64,000 nucleotides of DNA from Pythium myriotylum (Eukaryota > Oomycota > Peronosporomycetes > Pythiales > Pythiaceae): contig JALJCQ010000017.1 of the NCBI GenBank assembly GCA_023091665.1, forward strand, positions 2,294,001 to 2,358,000, in the 5' to 3' direction. Position 1 is the stretch's first letter. Each line of letters starts with the position of its first letter. Shown in pieces: positions 23,490 to 33,319 of this stretch. Position numbers and translations under genes: made by a program. Under the pieces are notes generated by a model. That model was not told where the DNA came from, did not search any database, and worked only from the letters and a program-made list of their open reading frames with translations.

Positions 23490-26400
23490 AGCGGTCGAGG
23501 CGGACGCGGCCGAGGTCTCGTGGGAGAACATCAGTCTTTTGACGGTGAACACCAACGGGATCAAGAAGAACGGCCACCTGTTGATCGAGAACCAGCTCAT
23601 CAAGAACAGTCTCTCGTGCGTCCAAGAGACCAAGCTGCGCGACTCGCATCATCGTGCAACGCTCCAATTTCACCATGACACCAGATTTCAACACCGCCTC
23701 TTCGTCAGCGACACCAACGCGCACAGTCCAGTTGCCGTTGCTGCACGATCGGGTGGCGTCATGACAGTGCTCCGCTCCGACTTTCCCGGCTTTCAGTCTG
23801 CTTGTGAGCAGTCTTCGTTGACTATTCAAGGCCGCTACTTGGTCGTCCGGGTCGTCGCGAACGGTGCTCCGATCTACATCCACAACGTGTACGCGCCAGT
23901 CGATAACTTCGAGAAGAAGGGGTTCTTCGAAGCGCTACCGTACGAAGTGTTCGAAGACAATGCGACTCACCTGGTGCTCGGTGACCTCAACACGCCACTT
24001 GACCCCCTCGTCGATGCGTCGGATCCAAGGGCGACAGGAACGACCGGCGGTAACGCGTGTGTGGCGTGGTTGGCCCAACTCGGTGTCGTGGATGCCTGGC
24101 GAATCCACCATCCCGACGAACGCGTCTACACTGGTCCACAGCCTCGACACAACCGTCTCGACTACATCCTCATGTCGGAGGACTTCTGCACCGCGCTATA
24201 CGGTGACTCCTCGTACTTTGAGCCCAAGGGTGCCGGCGACCATCTCGCACATCAAGTTGTGTTGCGCGCGATGAGCCAGCCTCAAGGCCACGGGTACTGG
24301 CGTTTCCAGTCGGCGATGCTCGACTTCCCCGATATCGTTGAAGCTATCCAAGGCGAACCGACGACTGTGCTTGCTGCGTTACGGCGCTCCTCCAACCCGG
24401 GCAAGGTGTGGCACAAGTGGAAAAAGGACATGCGTCGTCAGCTTCAAGCTCTGCAGCGCAAGCTGAAGCGTCAAGGTGAGACCGCCATCACCGAAGCTCG
24501 TCAGGCACTTGCCCACGCGGCTGCGGCATACCGGTCGGAGCGAAGCGATCGCGCGCAGACGGTGTTCCAGACCGCACTGACGGCATACCAAGACAGCATC
24601 AACTCGGCGCGTCTTTACAACCAAGACTCGGCTTTCGACTTCCAGGCTCAACACGCGGAGAAGTCATCCAAGTACTTCTTTCGACCGCTGGACGGATCCT
24701 TGCGGAGAGTCAGCATCGAAGAAGTGCGGCTTCAAGATGGCTCAGCATCAAGCAACCCCGCGGATATCGCGGCTGCCTTCAATCAGCACTGGGGCGGTAT
24801 CATGGGCGATGTTGAGCGCGGTGGTGTTGTCGTCCAAGAGCCTGAGCAGAGCCAGATTGACCGGATGCTCGACACGATCGACCGCCGACTGTCTGAAGAC
24901 GAGCAAAATATCCTCAACGCTCCGATCACAGCGGCGGACCTTGCTAGTGCAATCAAGAAGATGCGGGCATCGTCTGCACCCGGGATGGATGGGCTTCCAG
25001 CTTCGTTCTACCAAGTGGCTCCTGACGTCTTCGGTGAATGCCTCGAGATCGTGTTCAACTACCAGCTTCAGCGAGGAGAGCTCCTTCGGTGTCAGCGCCA
25101 GTCTGCGATCAGTCTGCTGCACAAGAAGGGATCCCGAGCTGACCCAGGCAACTATCGCCCAATTGCTTTGATGGGTGTCGACGTGAAGGCACTGTCAAAG
25201 GTTCTCGCTTTCCGACTGCAGTTGTTCCTGACCAAGCTTGTGCACCAAGACCAGAAGGCTTTCGTGCGTGGTCGCTCTCTGCATCACCACGTTCGTTTCG
25301 TGAGTGACCTGCAAGACCTCGTCACCGCGCGCGACGAAGAAGCCTACGCCATGTTCCTCGACTTTGAGAAGGCGTACGACCGCGTCAACTGGAACTACAT
25401 GTTTCAGGTGCTCGATCGGATGGGATGTGGCGGGGCGTTCTCGGGGTGGGTGAAGCTCCTGTACACTCGACCACGCGCGCATCTCATGATCAACGGATTC
25501 GTGCAAGACCCGCTCTGCCCAACGCGCGGAGTCAAGCAAGGTGATCCGCTGTCGGCGCTGCTGTTCTTGCTTGTTATCGAGCCACTCGGTAACCTGCTCC
25601 GCCAGCACGAAGAACATGGGATCTGCTTGACAGCGGATGCCACCGTCACGAGTGTTTTCTTCGCCGACGACTCGACGTTACTGTCGGGCTCTATCGCTGG
25701 TGTCGAGGCGCAACTTGGGTTGGTCGAAGAATACTGTCAAGGCTCCGGCGCCAAGCTCAACGTGAACAAGTGTGTGCTGATGTCGCTGCATCGAACGCGG
25801 CGATGCCCGGGCATACCAGGTGTGCAGGTTCTCGATGAAGACTCCACGGTCAAGTTCCTCGGTCTCCTGTTCGGTCAACGACGCACAACGGAATTGATTG
25901 TTGAAGACCTCGATCGACGCTTCTTTGACGGGTTCAAGCAGTGGTTTCGGCGCGCACGGACGCTCCAAGGCAGGCTCCTCGTCGCCCAGACCATGGTGCT
26001 CTCACGTCTGTGGCACTACACTGCTCACGTTGTTGTGCCGCCAGGACGAGTGAAGAAGTGGCAAGCCGCGCTACACCGGTTCGTCTTGAGTCGGCGCTAC
26101 GAACGCGACGCTCGGCATGTCCAGTTGATCTCGAACGAATTTGTCAACTTGCCGCGCGAGTCTGGGGGTCTGCAGGTACCGAGTCTCGACGGTGTGCTCA
26201 AGCGACAGTCACTGCAGCTCCTGCTTCAGTTCACGGCAGCTTCGGCATCGACGACCGGCAACTGGACGGTAGCAGGAGTCGAGCTGCTGCGGATCAGTCT
26301 TCCGCGGTGGGGCCCGCAGAGGCCACTCGACTTTCTCTACGTCAGTCCGTGGCGGCATCGAGGCTCGATCGAGTGGGACCAGCTCTCTTCGTGGTGGCGT

Positions 26401-27627
26401 GCGGCCTGGAAGACTTGGTACGCTATCAAGTGGCCGGTGTCGTGGCTCGACCTCCCTCCAGAAGACCGTCTTGCGTTTGCACTCGACCAACCGATCTGGT
26501 TCCATGGCGACAAGAACTTCCAGTTCCTCCCAACCAGCCGTTCCGACACAACGCCGTCCCAGCATCGTTCTCTCAGCATGATTGCAGAGCCGCAACGAAG
26601 CTTCCGTCGGCAAGTTGCCCGTGTCTTTCAGTTGCGATCTCTTCGTGACTTCGCTGGTGAAGGCGACAAGTGGCCGAGCGCGATCGAGTTTGCTGAGCGA
26701 CATGTCGACTACACCCAAGTCTCCATCACCCCGTATCGACAGTACACGTGGCTGCTCAAGCTTCACGAGGAAGCCACGCAAGTTTTCGGGCGTCTCTGCA
26801 CAATGTGCTCTGTCCCAGTCGATGGAGTGCTACCGACGGCGCCTGAGCACCAACATCCGCGAGTCGGTGTGAAGATCAACGACCGTGTGTGCTGGGTGCC
26901 GCGCATTCCACGATCCCAACTGCTCCGCCTGGTGTGGCAAGCTCCAGAGCCGACGAGAACGCATCCGCTGTTCTTCCACGACCCTCGAGCGCCTACAGAC
27001 GTGGTCCTCCGATTCAACAAGCTACGCAAGCGGCTTCGTGTGTTGCTTCTCCCGATATACGAAGACCTCCAGTTCCGCTTGGCGTACGGCTTGTTACCGA
27101 CTCGCTCACGCTTCTCGTTCATGACGGTGGCAAATCCCGGCATCGTGTACTGTGTTCGACCAGGCTGCAACTCAGTGGAGACGGCGCGTCATTTGTTCTT
27201 CGAGTGTGTGCTGCCGACTGTGATATGGCGCGACATCTTCCGTGATATGTCGGTGTTCTTCACATCTCGACCCTCCTGGACCGACATTGTCTTCGGTAAA
27301 GCCATCCGCGTTGCTCCCGTGTGGAAGGACCACACAGAAGAAATCCAAGACCTGTGGCAAGTCATCCGTGCTGTGGTGCTTCACCTGTTGTGGACTGAAC
27401 GCAATGGGCGACTGTTCAACGGGCGGTCCCCGATGCCAACAATTGCAGCACTGCGTGTGGTGTATACGACTGTGGGTGCTCATGTGCGTGCGTGTCTTCG
27501 ACGTGTGTACGACGATGCGCAGCGTGCTTCGCTTCAGGTTGTGTTGTCAAGTCTCCAGTCTACGCCTTCTTTCGGTGCCTTCCTGCAAAACAACATGGGG
27601 TTGTTTGCAGTTCGCTTTTTGGCATAA
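23461..27627 (+). CDS. LINE copy 1 ORF2: endonuclease-reverse transcriptase
   Basis: Catalytic protein for target-primed reverse transcription; 1388 codons open from just after TAG at 23458-23460. Endonuclease/exonuclease/phosphatase domain about 20-265: VNTNGI (about 28), VQETKLRD (53), NVYAPVDN (142), VLGDLNTPLDP (170), NRLDYIL (230) and GDHLAHQ (258), covering the catalytic Glu, Asp/Asn and Asp-His positions. Reverse transcriptase about 500-820: SSAPGMDGLP, NYRPIAL, FLDFEKAYDRV (631), GVKQGDPLSALLF (690), FADD (732) and KFLGLLFG. Near 1230 a C-x4-C...H-x4-C motif (CVRPGC, HLFFEC) resembles zf-RVT. No RNase H domain is seen. The frame opens with GTG; the first in-frame ATG (GGVMTVL, about residue 100) lies inside the endonuclease, so translation probably depends on ORF1 (+1 frameshift, reinitiation or a non-AUG start). 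Confidence 0.93.
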   Translation: MPDRSASTAKAVEADAAEVSWENISLLTVNTNGIKKNGHLLIENQLIKNSLSCVQETKLRDSHHRATLQFHHDTRFQHRLFVSDTNAHSPVAVAARSGGVMTVLRSDFPGFQSACEQSSLTIQGRYLVVRVVANGAPIYIHNVYAPVDNFEKKGFFEALPYEVFEDNATHLVLGDLNTPLDPLVDASDPRATGTTGGNACVAWLAQLGVVDAWRIHHPDERVYTGPQPRHNRLDYILMSEDFCTALYGDSSYFEPKGAGDHLAHQVVLRAMSQPQGHGYWRFQSAMLDFPDIVEAIQGEPTTVLAALRRSSNPGKVWHKWKKDMRRQLQALQRKLKRQGETAITEARQALAHAAAAYRSERSDRAQTVFQTALTAYQDSINSARLYNQDSAFDFQAQHAEKSSKYFFRPLDGSLRRVSIEEVRLQDGSASSNPADIAAAFNQHWGGIMGDVERGGVVVQEPEQSQIDRMLDTIDRRLSEDEQNILNAPITAADLASAIKKMRASSAPGMDGLPASFYQVAPDVFGECLEIVFNYQLQRGELLRCQRQSAISLLHKKGSRADPGNYRPIALMGVDVKALSKVLAFRLQLFLTKLVHQDQKAFVRGRSLHHHVRFVSDLQDLVTARDEEAYAMFLDFEKAYDRVNWNYMFQVLDRMGCGGAFSGWVKLLYTRPRAHLMINGFVQDPLCPTRGVKQGDPLSALLFLLVIEPLGNLLRQHEEHGICLTADATVTSVFFADDSTLLSGSIAGVEAQLGLVEEYCQGSGAKLNVNKCVLMSLHRTRRCPGIPGVQVLDEDSTVKFLGLLFGQRRTTELIVEDLDRRFFDGFKQWFRRARTLQGRLLVAQTMVLSRLWHYTAHVVVPPGRVKKWQAALHRFVLSRRYERDARHVQLISNEFVNLPRESGGLQVPSLDGVLKRQSLQLLLQFTAASASTTGNWTVAGVELLRISLPRWGPQRPLDFLYVSPWRHRGSIEWDQLSSWWRAAWKTWYAIKWPVSWLDLPPEDRLAFALDQPIWFHGDKNFQFLPTSRSDTTPSQHRSLSMIAEPQRSFRRQVARVFQLRSLRDFAGEGDKWPSAIEFAERHVDYTQVSITPYRQYTWLLKLHEEATQVFGRLCTMCSVPVDGVLPTAPEHQHPRVGVKINDRVCWVPRIPRSQLLRLVWQAPEPTRTHPLFFHDPRAPTDVVLRFNKLRKRLRVLLLPIYEDLQFRLAYGLLPTRSRFSFMTVANPGIVYCVRPGCNSVETARHLFFECVLPTVIWRDIFRDMSVFFTSRPSWTDIVFGKAIRVAPVWKDHTEEIQDLWQVIRAVVLHLLWTERNGRLFNGRSPMPTIAALRVVYTTVGAHVRACLRRVYDDAQRASLQVVLSSLQSTPSFGAFLQNNMGLFAVRFLA

Positions 27628-27760
27628 AAGCGATTTCCTGCCGTTTCTTCTTCTTCAGTGCGGGTGCTTGCTTTCAATACTGGCTCGAAACCAACCTCGT
27701 TTTGGAATCAGAGCGTACCCTCGCGGCCGAAGTCAAGCGAAACCACTAGCACAAGAAACC

Positions 27761-27836
27761 TCCCCGAGGTGGGGATCGAACCCGCGCGACCGACAACATC
27801 GGGGTCCACGCTCATAACCATTTGAGCTAACCGCAG
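27761..27836 (-). ncRNA. Antisense tRNA-like segment in the LINE copy 1 3' region
   Basis: 76 nt on the minus strand resembling a decayed tRNA. It has a perfect D stem (GCTC/GAGC), an A box (TAGCTCAAATGG), a T arm with loop TTCGATC and one mismatch in the stem, and a B box (GGTTCGATCCC). The acceptor stem pairs only about 5 of 7, and the anticodon arm does not fold canonically; GTT (Asn) is possible within ATGTTGT. It lies between the ORF2 stop and the 3' end, opposite to the LINE. A Pol III stop (four A on +) occurs about 130 bp further left near 27626. It is unlike the array tRNA-Thr. It may be a captured tRNA or an ancestral target relic. Confidence 0.65.
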
Positions 27837-28018
27837 TTATCCAACCGATGTGCTAAAACAAGTACCTAGACCAGTCAAGACCAACGGAAGTCAACCAACA
27901 ACTCAACAATTGAAGCTCCCAGCCTCGTCACATACTAGTCAAGTGTATAATATTCATCGACGAGGTAGATTAGAGTAGTCATAGTCGCATTAATTTTAGT
28001 TAATACAGACGCCTTGAA

Positions 28019-28036
28019 ACTGAGCTATAGGGGCAC
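28019..28036. repeat. Target-site duplication, right copy (LINE 1), 5' tRNA fragment
   Basis: Identical 18 bp after the LINE 3' end, followed by the normal array sequence gcgatcgcc. Only the first 16 nt of a tRNA gene are here. The first base (a) is ambiguous with the LINE tail. Confidence 0.95.
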
Positions 28037-29189
28037 GCGATCGCCACCCGCACCACCGGCACAACACAAACCACCCCACAACAACTTCACCACACAACGC
28101 ACACACCAGCACGAAATAGAACAAATACACACACTCACACACTACACCACAACAACTTTACCCATACCGTGCCAGCCTCGCCACGCACCAACCAACCACA
28201 CTTATTTATTACGCGCTCGAAATTTATTCACACCAACAACATATCCGCACCATACACCAACCACTACCCACTTTCGCCGATCCCAATCATCACTGCGACA
28301 CTCTTGCAACACACTTGGATCACCCAGAGAGCGCTCCGCCTCAACGCATTGAGACCAGGTCGTGAACCACGATCACAACTTGCATGCCAAGTCCAGTCCA
28401 CACCAACCAAGCCCACCCAAGCCCACCCAAGCCCACCCAGTCGCTGAGTCCTTCCGCTAACACCGACGCCCGACGCCGGTGTCAGCGTCCACTCCACCCC
28501 ATGCCACAGCTACTGTCACCACGTTGAGCCATGCCCACACGACCTCCAGTGTGCACACACGTGGTAACTTGGGATGGGATGGATCGAAGACACCCCTCGC
28601 AAAACCAAGACGTTCTCTTGACTTGACTGGAGACTCCCACCTCTACCCCACCCTCCACCGCGTGATGCTGCTTGCTAGCTTGTACCTTGGCCCGTTGACT
28701 TGTCATTGGTTGGGAGCAGCGTGGTTATAGCTATGGGTGAGGTTTGGTACGCTTTCAAGCACTAGGCAAGATACGAGATGCGAGATAGGCACAAAGGACT
28801 CGTATGCAAGACCGCAGTGCCGATGGGATTGCCCCGCGCTGTCCCGATCCCGATCTTTATCCCCGGCCCCCTCGTGAGATCTCCGTGACAAGAAGAGCGG
28901 TTCTGCTCGTCCCGTGACGGAAGACGACGAGGAGAGACCCCAGCGCAAGTGGCCTGGTGACATGGGGTTCGTTGTCAAATGAGTAAGACGTTTGGTGTTG
29001 TGTTTCGTTGTTTATGAGTTGGTGATGGGGAGTTGGGCAGTTGGGACGCAGTAGATGGTCGAGGGCGTCGTGTGGCTCACGTGTGTAGTGGTGTGGGCGG
29101 CATTGGAGGCGCGTCGTGTTGAGAAGAGCGTGCAATGTGCGTAGTGGTGATAAAGCCGGGACGCAGGAGGTTTGTGTGGCAAAGGGAGA

Positions 29190-29261
29190 TGCCCCCAAGC
29201 AGGATCGAACTACCGACCTTCCGCTTACTAAGCGGGTGCTCTACCACTGAGCTATAGGGGC
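29190..29261 (-). tRNA. tRNA-Thr(AGT), array copy 18
   Basis: Same 72-nt gene with an uninterrupted upstream flank. gtttgTgtgg and cattgTgacc variants, unit 1247 bp (5 copies). Confidence 0.97.
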
Positions 29262-30436
29262 ACGCGATCGCCACCCGCACCACCGGCACAACACAAACCA
29301 CCCCACAACAACTTCACCACACAACGCACACACCAGCACGAAATAGAACAAATACACACACTCACACACTACACCACAACAACTTTACCCATACCGTGCC
29401 AGCCTCGCCACGCACCAACCAACCACACTTATTTATTACGCGCTCGAAATTTATTCACACCAACAACATATCCGCACCATACACCAACCACTACCCACTT
29501 TCGCCGATCCCAATCATCACTGCGACACTCTTGCAACACACTTGGATCACCCAGAGAGCGCTCCGCCTCAACGCATTGTGACCAGGTCGTGAACCACGAT
29601 CACAACTTGCATGCCAAGTCCAGTCCACACCAACCAAGCCCACCCAAGCCCACCCAAGCCCACCCAAGCCCACCCAAGCCCACCCAGTCGCTGAGTCCTT
29701 CCGCTAACACCGACGCCCGACGCCGGTGTCAGCGTCCACTCCACCCCATGCCACAGCTACTGTCACCACGTTGAGCCATGCCCACACGACCTCCAGTGTG
29801 CACACACGTGGTAACTTGGGATGGGATGGATCGAAGACACCCCTCGCAAAACCAAGACGTTCTCTTGACTTGACTGGAGACTCCCACCTCTACCCCACCC
29901 TCCACCGCGTGATGCTGCTTGCTAGCTTGTACCTTGGCCCGTTGACTTGTCATTGGTTGGGAGCAGCGTGGTTATAGCTATGGGTGAGGTTTGGTACGCT
30001 TTCAAGCACTAGGCAAGATACGAGATGCGAGATAGGCACAAAGGACTCGTATGCAAGACCGCAGTGCCGATGGGATTGCCCCGCGCTGTCCCGATCCCGA
30101 TCTTTATCCCCGGCCCCCTCGTGAGATCTCCGTGACAAGAAGAGCGGTTCTGCTCGTCCCGTGACGGAAGACGACGAGGAGAGACCCCAGCGCAAGTGGC
30201 CTGGTGACATGGGGTTCGTTGTCAAATGAGTAAGACGTTTGGTGTTGTGTTTCGTTGTTTATGAGTTGGTGATGGGGAGTTGGGCAGTTGGGACGCAGTA
30301 GATGGTCGAGGGCGTCGTGTGGCTCACGTGTGTAGTGGTGTGGGCGGCATTGGAGGCGCGTCGTGTTGAGAAGAGCGTGCAATGTGCGTAGTGGTGATAA
30401 AGCCGGGACGCAGGAGGTTTGCGTGGCAAAGGGAGA

Positions 30437-30508
30437 TGCCCCCAAGCAGGATCGAACTACCGACCTTCCGCTTACTAAGCGGGTGCTCTACCACTGAGCT
30501 ATAGGGGC
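30437..30508 (-). tRNA. tRNA-Thr(AGT), array copy 19, next to LINE copy 2
   Basis: Complete 72-nt gene placed head-to-head with LINE copy 2, two bases apart. It has the gtttgCgtgg trailer form, unlike copy 17, so the two LINE insertions sit in units of different haplotype. Confidence 0.97.
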
Positions 30509-30510
30509 AC
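30493..30510. repeat. Target-site duplication, left copy (LINE 2)
   Basis: actgagctataggggcac, forming the 5' end of intact tRNA copy 19 plus two flanking bases. Confidence 0.95.
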
Positions 30511-30601
30511 TTCTCGTTTTGCCTCGTCGAGCACAAGTCGATCCAAGCAAACAGCCGAAGTAACCAGCCAACCAGCCTCCCAGCCTTCCCGTCGAACGAA
30601 G

Positions 30602-33319
30602 ATGAAGCCAGCGAACCAGATCGACTCGGCTCGCCCATCCCCCTCCGACCTCGACTTTGTGGGTGAGAACCCTCCCGCGCAGCTGCTCCGTCCCGTCTCT
30701 GCACAAGATTCGGGAAGTCTCACGCATTGTGAGCCACCATCTGGTCTGGATGGTGCCAGTAACACTGCCGACGACTCTGCGACGCCTGCGCCCGTATCTC
30801 ACGTGACTTCGAAGTCAGTGAATGCGCAAGCCCCAGTCAGCTCCGGCACGACGGCTACCTCCGCGGTCGACGACGCCGACGCTCCTTCAACCGCCGACGG
30901 ACCCGCCTCTACCGCCCGCATCGTGGATGTCGGTGCCGGTATGACGGTGCTCGTGACAGGCTCCGCTCCGGTGGCGTCTGGTGTCGAGATCTCCGTTGCG
31001 CTTTCCAGTTCGACCGACTCGCCCGCGAACACTGGGACTACTGCTGTCTCCGGTGGCGACGGTGACGACGACGACTTGATGATGGCGGCGACCTCGCTCC
31101 AGCTCAGTCTCGCCTCAAGCCCCGACGAATCAACTGTTGAAGACTCGACTACGACTGATTCGACCCCGGATCCGATTCCGGATGCTCAGCAACCGCCTGC
31201 CAGTGTGGCAGGTGCGACGCCTTCGCTTGGTGCTCTTCTACGCCGTCCAACCGAGATTCGCCGTGACAGAACTCCCGTCTCGGCGACCAGTCGTGTGGTG
31301 CTGCCTCGACCGTGTGCTGCGGATATCGAAGCGATTGACGCGCTGTACGAGAACGGTGGCGACTGGGCCTCGCTCTTCACGTCAGTTGAACAAGCGCGCC
31401 CGTACGAGCTCCCGCGCGCTCGTTACGTCATGACCATCGACACTGGTCGCGCGTTCGAGCGTACCGGCATCAACAAGATCATGGCGTCTTTTCTCAAGGA
31501 CAACGGGAACCCCGTGGTCACCGAGCAGATCAAGCTTCAAGAACTCGGCCAGGTCTCCAAGGGTCGTGGCGGAGAAATCCGCGTCAAGGTCAAGTCACGT
31601 GCTGCGTGCGAACGCCTCGCGCGTCAGGAAGTCAAGATCCTCGGTGGCAAGTACATGTTCCAAGACTTCGACGTCCTCGCCGATCGCTTCTACATCGACA
31701 TCTCGAGCGTCGACAGCAACTTCGACAACGAAGGTCTTCTGCGCGCGTTCTTCGACATCGGCAGCGAGCCGATTTACGACACGTTCCGCGACGTCAACCT
31801 CGCGTCCGGAATGACGACAGCAACGTGGCGCGTCTACTTTCGAAGTGCGACGTGCCCACGAGCGCTGTGTGTGCAAGGCTTCACGTGCGACCAAGTCATC
31901 TTCGGCAACCGCATGTACCCAGCTTTGGCGCGCGACGCCGCGTTCCCGTCCCAGCGACGTGGTTTCGGTCAGGTGTCGCCACACGCTTTGGACTTGGACA
32001 AGATCAACCAGCCTACTCCGCCAGCACCAGTGCAACCGTCCGAGCCGGCTGCTCCGACTTCGTACGCAGACGCGGTGAAGAACGGTGTCTCGCAAGCGGA
32101 GTCCAAGTCGCAAGACTCTGCAAGCGTCATCTCGGTCGGTACGCACGCGGGATCGCTGTTGACGCCTCCGGGTAGTCCGCAGCCTGGAGCCAAGTCTCTG
32201 CCGCCGCCGCCACCGCCGCTCGGTCTGTCCGCGTCCAACGCAGATCGTCCGGAAAACGGAACCAAATCGACCAAGTCCAAGGGCAAGCGCTCGCGTTACG
32301 CCGACGACTTTGCCGACATGTTACAGAAGGCGCGACCGAAGCCCGTGCAAGGCATCGCGACAAGCAACTACTTCGAAGTGTTGAACTCCATCGAGTTCGA
32401 ACTCGACTGCTGCAATGCGGCGCTCAACGAGTCGAGCCTGCCGCGGTTCCAGGTCGTGCCTCGCAAGGTCAAGGGTCCCGACACGATCAAGACCAGCAAG
32501 GAGTCGAGTCACTTCTTGACCAAGCACCACACTCTGGTCATGAAGACGAAGGAACCGACGTCAATCCAAGAGATCCTCGCCGAACTCGAGACGACCGAGC
32601 CCACCGCCGACCTCCAGCTCCAGTCGAACCATATCGCTGCAGCGGACGTTCGTGCGGAATCACTTCGGAAGACTCTCCGCAACACGGCCAACCCGGACAC
32701 GATCGGCCATCTTGCCGGTGGGAAGTCTCCGCTCGCGTTCAACTCTGTGCTGCTCGGCGAGATGAGTGACCTCAGCGGCAACGTCAAGGAACTCGCACAG
32801 CTCCACATGATCAATCGTGTGTTGAGCGCGACTGATCCAAACTCGTGTACGACCTTCGCGCACAAGTGGGCTGCGCACTACGGTGAGAAGCTGCCGAAGG
32901 ATCGCAATGACATCTTCAAGATGACGGGACGGTGGTATCGTGATGAGCGGATGTCGGCGCTCTTGCGAGCCACGTGCGCGCTCTCGTTGTTCGAGTTGAT
33001 GCTCATGTGCACGGCGCCGCAGATCTTCCAGAGCGACATGTGGATCCAGCGCCTTACCGGGGCTCCAGTCGGGTGGATTCCAGCACTCAACGGTCGTTTG
33101 CTCCACCCCAACGTGTTGTTGGCACTGCTGCGCTCCGACTTGGGCGCACAGATCTTTGCCGTGTGGGAGAAGATCCAGTGGCAAGGCGAGCTTCTCGACG
33201 ACCTCGAATATCTTCGCACGTGCGGCTTGTACTTCTCCGACGACGAAGCGGTTCTCCAGCTTACGGCTGTCAACGGCGTCGCAACACTAGGTGCCGGACC
33301 GCTCTGCCTCGACTGCTAA
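30602..33319 (+). CDS. LINE copy 2 ORF1: RNA-binding-like protein (905 aa)
   Basis: Same architecture as the copy 1 ORF1, with four extra residues in the acidic linker near residue 185 (DSTPDPIPD in place of DPIPD). Other changes are Ala to Val in the same linker, Ile to Val in QISKG, and Cys to Tyr in WAAHCG. All keep the frame. It ends in TAA 29 nt into ORF2. Confidence 0.88.
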   Translation: MKPANQIDSARPSPSDLDFVGENPPAQLLRPVSAQDSGSLTHCEPPSGLDGASNTADDSATPAPVSHVTSKSVNAQAPVSSGTTATSAVDDADAPSTADGPASTARIVDVGAGMTVLVTGSAPVASGVEISVALSSSTDSPANTGTTAVSGGDGDDDDLMMAATSLQLSLASSPDESTVEDSTTTDSTPDPIPDAQQPPASVAGATPSLGALLRRPTEIRRDRTPVSATSRVVLPRPCAADIEAIDALYENGGDWASLFTSVEQARPYELPRARYVMTIDTGRAFERTGINKIMASFLKDNGNPVVTEQIKLQELGQVSKGRGGEIRVKVKSRAACERLARQEVKILGGKYMFQDFDVLADRFYIDISSVDSNFDNEGLLRAFFDIGSEPIYDTFRDVNLASGMTTATWRVYFRSATCPRALCVQGFTCDQVIFGNRMYPALARDAAFPSQRRGFGQVSPHALDLDKINQPTPPAPVQPSEPAAPTSYADAVKNGVSQAESKSQDSASVISVGTHAGSLLTPPGSPQPGAKSLPPPPPPLGLSASNADRPENGTKSTKSKGKRSRYADDFADMLQKARPKPVQGIATSNYFEVLNSIEFELDCCNAALNESSLPRFQVVPRKVKGPDTIKTSKESSHFLTKHHTLVMKTKEPTSIQEILAELETTEPTADLQLQSNHIAAADVRAESLRKTLRNTANPDTIGHLAGGKSPLAFNSVLLGEMSDLSGNVKELAQLHMINRVLSATDPNSCTTFAHKWAAHYGEKLPKDRNDIFKMTGRWYRDERMSALLRATCALSLFELMLMCTAPQIFQSDMWIQRLTGAPVGWIPALNGRLLHPNVLLALLRSDLGAQIFAVWEKIQWQGELLDDLEYLRTCGLYFSDDEAVLQLTAVNGVATLGAGPLCLDC

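Larger units (their letters stand above)
20693..28018 (+). mobile_element. Full-length LINE (L1/Tx1-like) inserted in a tRNA-Thr gene, copy 1
   Basis: 7326-bp non-LTR retrotransposon: 91-bp 5' leader, ORF1, ORF2 overlapping by 29 nt, and a 3' region of about 390 bp with an antisense tRNA-like segment. There are no long terminal repeats and no poly(A); the 3' end is ...cgccttgaa. It is flanked by 18-bp duplications of actgagctataggggcac (20675-20692, 28019-28036), corresponding to tRNA nt 1-16 plus two upstream bases. It runs opposite to the tRNA genes. Endonuclease type, an FADD reverse-transcriptase box and a C-terminal Cys/His motif place it with L1/Tx1-group elements, a group known to contain site-specific families. 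Both ORFs are open, so it may be active. Confidence 0.95.
28019..30510. repeat. tRNA-Thr tandem array, segment 2 (between the two LINEs)
   Basis: The array resumes exactly at the duplicated target site after LINE copy 1 and continues for two tRNA genes to LINE copy 2. The interrupted unit has three minisatellite copies (28408-28437) and the next has five. Removing the LINE (7326 bp) and one 18-bp duplication restores a normal 1227-bp spacing between flanking tRNA genes. Confidence 0.96.

Noticed and set aside
27761..27836. Functional tRNA-Asn gene
   Set aside because: The acceptor stem pairs poorly and the anticodon stem does not form five pairs around a 7-nt loop, so I list it only as tRNA-like.
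20693..28018. LTR retrotransposon or retrovirus-like element
   Set aside because: No terminal repeats, integrase, RNase H or aspartic protease; the endonuclease and FADD reverse transcriptase are LINE-type.
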